Shown here piece after piece: positions 58,678 through 64,000 of a stretch of 64,000 nt of DNA; the stretch's first letter is position 1, and the number at the start of each line of letters is the position of its first letter. The notes beneath the pieces were generated by a model, which did no database searches, was not told the origin of the DNA, and was given only the letters and a program-made list of their open reading frames with translations. The stretch comes from Gonapodya prolifera JEL478 (lineage: Eukaryota > Monoblepharomycota > Monoblepharidomycetes > Monoblepharidales > Gonapodyaceae). The translations under genes were made by a program, and so were the position numbers. The DNA lies in assembly GCA_001574975.1 (NCBI GenBank), contig KQ965737.1, positions 722,288 through 786,287 of the forward strand, given 5' to 3'.

Positions 58678-59490
58678 TTATACAGGGGCATTCAACTTGC
58701 TAATAACATCGGCGAATGTCTCGAACGTATAATGCGGTACTTCATTCGTCTGGCACCATTTTTCAAGATCCTGAGAGGGAGAATTAGGGGATTTGCACTC
58801 GAAGCCGCTGAAGGGTCTGTTTCTATCACTTACTTTTCCTTTCTTTGCGAACAAAATGTCAGCTTCTCGAGCTGCCGAAATGTCCGAAACACCATCGCCA
58901 ATGAACACGAATATCGGCACTTCAGAAGACGACGAGTACTGTCGCTTGACTGAGCGAATTGCCAGAGATTTGTCGTGTCCGAAAGGACTGTCGTCATGAA
59001 AATGGATCGTCCATTTCCTATCCAACACTTCCACTCCATTCGATATGATGGTCAAATGCTTCCTGTATTCAGGTTCCAACCGCTCCGAAAGAATATGCTC
59101 AATCATGGGCTCGAGCCCGCTGCTCAAAACAGTAACTGGGACGGACCGCGTGATGCAGAATTGCACAAAGTCCACAAAGTGAGGGTCCAGCTGCACGACG
59201 TCGAGCATCGCGACGGCTTGCGCCCACGTCAAATCGACGGCCTCCCACATCATTCTCAGCGAGTCCCGGAATTGAATCTGCCCACTCAGTGCGAGGTGGT
59301 CGAACTCTCGCCGTCGCGCTTCCCCGATGGCTGCGTCAATCAATATACAGCCAGAATCTTGGACTGTGATGGTGCCATCGAGATCTGGTTGTTCGTGGTA
59401 GGAATCGCCGGGGGGTTCGAATGGGAAAATGTTGCCACCTCACCTACCTGAAAAGACCACCAACGGACGGGACGATCTGCAGATGGATCG
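58678..59490 (-). CDS. HAD-superfamily phosphatase (phosphoserine phosphatase-like)
   Basis: The junction of two exons makes SRPLVVFSDLDGTITVQDSG, the HAD motif I (DxDGT) with its catalytic aspartates. Later come VLSSGLEPMIEHIL (motif II Ser), DDSPFGHDKSLAI (motif III Lys) and FVFIGDGVSDISAA (motif IV), then a short last exon from DLEKWCQ to KLNAPV at 58678. The closest described group is the fungal YNL010W/MtnX-like branch of small HAD phosphatases, acting on a phosphorylated small molecule that cannot be named here. The start is unresolved: no ATG lies in frame in the first exon seen, so a further 5' exon is expected between 59490 and about 59750. Confidence 0.78.
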
Positions 59491-60387
59491 ATTGATGCAT
59501 AGGTGCCGCAGTCGCTGAGTTGAACGCACTTGTTCGTCTCACTTGGCACTCTGTTCCATGTTCGAAGAAAACTTCTGTGGGGTCACATGGTAGATTTGCC
59601 ACAGCAATCTGTGGTCGTGACACTGGTCTCCACATGTCCCACTCAAAAGCACAAAGGTAGAGAAAGCCGGACAGCGCATTGGCACGCAAGATGGTCGGAC
59701 GGCCAAGAAGTCAAGTGAGAACACGTGAGGTTGTGATGATGAGAGAGCCAGCATATCTAACTTCGTGAAATACCACTGAATTTTCTTTATGTAAATGGAA
59801 GGCTTGTGAATGTTCCGTGGGCCCGTAGGGGAAGTTGGCGGTGAGAGATATTAGTTGCACGTGGGGGCCGCAGCGATCACCTCACGTCATTCCCACAGCG
59901 AAAGAACTCACTGATGCCGAATATCTGCCGTCTGAAGTGCCTTGAGAGTCACTACAATGACTCTTTTACGTCCTCATGCTACCGTCCGTAATGGTGACAG
60001 TGACAATCATCGAAAAGGGGACTCGTACTGCAGAGAGCCAAAACAATCCAAGGTCGCTACCAATCCGTACCAAAGAATAGAATTGACATTTCAATTCGTA
60101 AGGCGGAGCTAAGGTGCCGAATCTGGAGCAAGTCCAAGAGTACACGCAAGCTCCAAGCCAAATAAAACACAAACGCGGGGTGGACATCGTCCCGGACGAG
60201 CATGAATCACCTGGTCAGAAACATAAGCACGAGGAGGGGACTCTCTCGGCTTAATTACTGTTCCTTTGTGCACTCGCTTTCGCCGCCAATAAGTAATTCT
60301 GGCGCAAGCAAGCCTTGTGTTTCCACCGATCGGACATCGGGACAATTTCGTTCCGTACGATTTTCCTCCTCATCGTCAACATCCAAC
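59491..60387. other. Intergenic region, probable divergent promoters
   Basis: No convincing gene was found here, apart from a possible first exon of the HAD phosphatase on the minus strand. The dienelactone hydrolase starts at its right end. Frames present are short and unlike known proteins. Confidence 0.5.
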
Positions 60388-61618
60388 ATGTCCAAGCCCC
60401 TCGTCGCTGCAAACTGCTGCGTTACCGTCGTGGAGTCCTCGGGCTACGTGCCAAAGGGAAGGTGGGGGTTTGGAGCCGTCTGAGCTCGTGGGTGCAATCG
60501 TAGCTGAATCGTATCGCTTTCCAAGATTTGAAGACCATGCCGAGCTTGGATACAAGATCTATCGCACCGGTGAAGAGTCTGGGAAGGTTGTTCTGATTGG
60601 TGAGGGCAAGGTTATTTCGATTCATTGCTCTCGTCGGTGACCAGCAACCAATCTCAACCAATCACACATCAAACAATAAAAAGACATCTATGACATTTGG
60701 TATGTGCGATTTTCACTTTTGTCTCAAGCAGCACTTAACTTCCTGGTTCATCGAAGGGGATACTCCAAATCAAACAATAACTACGCCCAAGTTGCTGACA
60801 CGATCGCCACAGCCACCGGCTTTCCAGGTGAGTGAAGCTCTCATAATCAAGAGAATTCGCTTCAGTAGATCAACTTTGTTTCATTATTAGTCATCATTCC
60901 CGACGTGTTCCACGGCGCCGTGTTCACTCGTGAGATCTTTGCGTCAGGGAAAATTGGCGAATGGGTGGCCGCGAACGGCAGCTGGGACCGTGTCAAAGTC
61001 GACCTCGAGAAGCTCATTGACTGGTCCAAAGCGAACCTGGGTGCTGAGAAATTCGGTATCTTTGGCTTCTGGTTGGTGCACGACAGTTTCCCACCGTTTT
61101 TCGCCACCGCTGATGAATGGTTGGCTTAGCTACGGTGGTAAAATCGTCGTCAAGTCTCTCGCGGAGCTTCTCCCACCCATTCTCGCGGGAGCTACGTTCC
61201 ACCCTTCGTTCCTCCAAATTGAAGACGCCGAGCCCATCAAAGGACCTCTCTGCCTTCTGCCCAGCAAAGATGAGGCCGAAATCATCAGTGTGGGTGTAAT
61301 TCCCTCTTCACTATCACAAATAGAAGCTGATAATGTCGTTGCAGACAGACTTTTTGGCCACGTTGAAAGCCAAGTCATTCGGTGACCGGGTCGTTCACCG
61401 TCGGTTCAGTGACATGCACCATGGCTGGAACGGCACTGGTGGCGACTTCACTAACCCGCTGAACAAGCAGCGCGCCGAGGAAGCAATGAGTGAGTCATGG
61501 TTTCTTCTTTCCACGTGCTGAATTTGTCAACAACGTGCTTGCGTTTTGAAATGCAGCGCTCGTGGTTGATTTCTTCTCGAAAGAGTTTGCGCAAGGTAGT
61601 GCGCCCGCTGTTCTGTAG
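60388..61618 (+). CDS. Dienelactone hydrolase-family protein
   Basis: Exons join to give MSKPLVAANCCVTVVESSG, RFEDHAELGYKIYRTGEESG, KVVLIDIYDIWGYSKSNN, then YAQVADTIATATGFP and VIIPDVFHGAVFTREIF. A junction in the middle creates the nucleophile motif FGFCYGGK, with the catalytic Cys made by the splice. LPSKDEAE probably supplies the acid and MHHGWNGTGGDF the His, completing the Cys-Asp-His triad. The family hydrolyses dienelactones and related esters; many fungal members have unknown substrates. The last exons end in FFSKEFAQGSAPAVL at the TAG (61616-61618). Unspliced frames in the introns are shadows. Confidence 0.88.
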
Positions 61619-61698
61619 CGACCGTTGCGAGTTAGGGGGCCCTAGTTTGGGCTGGTTAATGTTGTAAAAATTATCCGAATGAAATTTTATCCGTGGTG

Positions 61699-62773
61699 AT
61701 GGCATTGGGCACATTCGGTTGGACAGCATTGTACGTGACACGACAAATCGATTCCATCATCGACATACTCCCAACTTCCACTCTGCCATGGCCATGCGGG
61801 TCCCGTCGCATGTCGCCCATGCCCCAGCTATCTGCTGACCTCGCTCGGCATCACAATCCACAACAAAATTCTTCTCTCCCGGGTACACTTCGACTTCCCA
61901 TGGTCGCTTACCGCCATCCACTGTCTTGCGTCCTTCCTGGGATCCCTCCTCCTCGCCAGCGGTGACCGCTCCCAACCACCCACGAAAGAGGCCACTCGAA
62001 CGCAACTCAACTTGCTGCTCTTCTCCGTCCTCTTCACGGTCAACATCGCCATGTCGGCCATTTCCATGTCGCTGGTATCGCTGACATTCCATCAGATCGT
62101 GCGTTCGCTCGGGCCCGTTGTCACGCTGGGCCTTGAGTGGCTTCTCGGCGTGCCGCTGCCCTCTTCAGGAACGATGGCGTCTCTCGCCATGGTGGTTGTC
62201 GGAGTGGGGTGCACGAGTATTGGCGACATCGAGTTCTCTTCGTGGGGCGCACTGCTGACAGTGGTCAGCGTCTTACTCGCATGTGTGAAAGGACTGGCAA
62301 CCAATCGGTTTCTCGTCGGACCGAACAGACTTGGAGAGAGTGATCTTCTCCAGCGTATGTCGGCTCTTGCCGTCCTCCAGTGCGTATGTGTTGCATGGTG
62401 GGTGGGTGAGTTGGACGGGGTCGCGCAGTGGACAGCCAGTGCGGTCAAGTCGGCCGAGCCGATTCGACTCCAGATTGGCTCAATGAACGTTTCAACGGTG
62501 CCACTGCCACTGCCGGTCCCCTTTCTGCACCTTTTGAGCAACTCCATTCTTGCTCTTCTTGTCAACTTGTCGTCGTTCGGCGCCTCCCGGCACCTGGGCC
62601 CGGTGGGGTCGTCTGTTGCTGCTAATGTAAAGCAGGTGGCAACTGTAGTGGTGGGAGTTGTCGTGTTCCACTACAGCATTAACTCTTGGATAATTGTTGG
62701 GGTTGCTTTGACGATATGTGGTGGCTGGATGTACGCACAAAACAGGACCGCTGAGAAGAAAAAGAAAGAATAG
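61699..62773 (+). CDS. TPT/SLC35-family drug/metabolite transporter
   Basis: Exon 1 (61699-61730) and exon 2 (61828-62773) join in phase to 325 residues: MALGTFGWTAFYLLTSLG, then ITIHNKILL, the classic triose-phosphate-transporter start. About nine or ten hydrophobic helices follow, including LTAIHCLASFLGSLLLA, TFHQIVRSLGPVVTL (substrate-site region), MASLAMVVVGVGCTSIGDIE, ATNRFLVG, VKQVATVVVGVVVF and INSWIIVGVALTICGGWMY. The C-terminus is a KKKKE dibasic tail that would suit retrieval to the ER or Golgi. These carriers exchange nucleotide sugars or sugar phosphates; the cargo is unknown. It starts 80 bp after the hydrolase stop. Confidence 0.85.
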
Positions 62774-63107
62774 AAATAGAGTTGTGATGTCAATTTGACT
62801 GCACATGGCCACGAGGAGGGCTGGACGGTACTTAAGTTGTGGCACATCAGAAAAGGCAATTCACCAAGCAACCCCCCTCGATAGCTCGGCGGAAAACTCC
62901 TCACGGAGTGTTTTATGCTCTCTTGCGATGGCGGTGTCACCAGGACCGTTGCGACGAGATTCCGGGCGGTGGGGCGGACGGTGGCTGACTGAGGAGGAAG
63001 GGGTTCTTCGATGGCAAGGAGGACGGCGCCATCATACAGAGTCGAATGCGGAGAATCGACCGGAGAGGAGGAAGAGAAGGAGCGCAGGAAGCGAACGAAA
63101 ATCGACA
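62774..63107. other. Short intergenic region
   Basis: This lies between the transporter stop and the start of the last gene. An open frame runs through it into the next gene but has no homology. It should contain the promoter of the gene at 63108. Confidence 0.5.
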
Positions 63108-64000
63108 ATGGACCAGCTAATGATGTCGGCCACATCCCCATCCCTGTTCCCACCACCATTCGATTCCGTCGTCGGCCGACCCCGTAATAGCCCGAAAGAA
63201 CTTTTTGGAGCAACAAGATTATATACTCAACTTTGCCTAGTATTGGCCATCCTTGCCGTTCTCGCTCCGGCATTTTCCGATGCACAGTCGCAAACCTCAA
63301 CCAATGGTTGCGCCTGCCAGTCGTACTGCAACATATTGGACGCATATTCGAAAACCCAACCAATTTGCCAAACACTCGCAAACTGTGGGTCTCAGATTTC
63401 TGTGTCTGGGGTGACCTTTTGGGGTGATACATGTGCTACGGTACGTTTTTTCTGTTGTGCTACCTCTCCTCTCAAATGGGACTTCGAGCACACTGCATTG
63501 GTGCGACTGTGTTGGGTGTCCCTCTGTGGAAGTCGAAGCGTGAAGTGGGCAAAGACTTTCAGCTGTATTAAGAGTCTTCTACTTGCAGATTGACGCACCG
63601 ACTCGTACAGACACGGGCGCGGCTCTCAGTACCGCATCAGTCAGCCTTGCAGCAAACTATACAGTTCCTGCAGATCCAAACAACACGACAAACATCGACT
63701 TCGGTGACGGACTTTCGTCAGGCGCTGTCGCCGGTGCCGGCGGTGGGATTTCCTCTGATTTCGGATTAGTACGGACGCTCATCGTAGTCGGAGCGACCGC
63801 ACTTCTGTGCGCATTTGTGGCTACTGTGGTGGGATGGTGGTATATCCGACAGCGGAGACCTCTGGCACTGTATCACAGTGTGCTTCCAATGTCGAAGAAT
63901 GCCGACGGCGAATCGACTGGATCCACGGACGATGGACCGAGTCGCACAAAGCGAATTTGGGACAAGCTGGGGCTCGGCAGTGGCTCTGCCGAGGAATCTG
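63108..64000 (+). CDS. Cysteine-rich single-pass membrane protein, 3' end outside the window
   Basis: Exon 1 (63108-63440) has a signal-anchor-like stretch near residues 40-55 (LCLVLAILAVLAPAF, then SDAQSQ). A small Cys-rich ectodomain follows (GCACQSYCNILDAY, ICQTLANCGS, WGDTCAT). Exon 2 (from 63589) gives a Thr/Asn-rich stalk, a transmembrane helix (TLIVVGATALLCAFVATVVG) and a cytosolic tail with Ser/Asp patches. The window ends before the stop. This layout fits a cell-surface receptor or adhesion protein, but the Cys pattern (six to eight Cys) was not recognised. Confidence 0.7.

Overview
The window is nuclear DNA of a fungus. Genes are on both strands and are split by short GT-AG introns, mostly 45-90 bp with a few longer ones. 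Markers include a Prp5/DDX46 splicing helicase, eIF2D, a COP9 subunit, a CDC50 flippase subunit, and oxidases carrying a hevein-like chitin-binding domain. The costars/ABRACL gene and an MLKL-like TKL kinase point to an early-diverging zoosporic lineage (chytrid-like) rather than Dikarya. That placement is inference. Single ambiguous bases (N) occur at 19082, 28977, 29939 and 30026.

Region 1 (1-16.6 kb) is GC-rich: an ABCG half-transporter running off the left edge, a gene-poor stretch with an octamer-bearing tandem repeat, a sulfotransferase, a glutaminyl-peptide cyclotransferase, and a large ankyrin/coiled-coil protein. Three introns here, one in the ABCG gene and two in the sulfotransferase, share a GC-rich repeat family in the sense orientation, resembling introner elements.

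Region 2 (16.6-30.6 kb) holds a cytochrome b561 gene and a broken ACAD10/11-type acyl-CoA dehydrogenase. Its first seven exons are on the plus strand (17731-19017). Its 3' half lies on the minus strand (30281-29331), and 255 bp are repeated in inverted orientation. Between them is a 9.9-kb structure with two identical inverted arms of 3277 bp around a unique 3342-bp spacer. Each arm contains a glutamine-tRNA-like gene and ends, at an N, in the 5' half of another tRNA-like sequence; on the right the flank supplies a matching 3' half. This is the most unusual part of the window. It could be a mobile element, a fold-back rearrangement or an assembly error.

Region 3 (30.6-41.3 kb) is housekeeping: CSN8, eIF2D, the TKL kinase, Prp5/DDX46 and ABRACL.

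Region 4 (41.4-50.5 kb) is a redox cluster: two glyoxal-oxidase-type copper radical oxidases on either side of a heme peroxidase. All three are predicted type II membrane proteins with the catalytic domain outside the cell. The oxidases should make H2O2, which the peroxidase can use.

Region 5 (50.7-64 kb) has a GH63-like glycosidase, CDC50/LEM3, an adenylate kinase with a long N-terminal coiled coil, a HAD phosphatase, a dienelactone hydrolase, a TPT/SLC35 transporter and the start of a cysteine-rich membrane protein.
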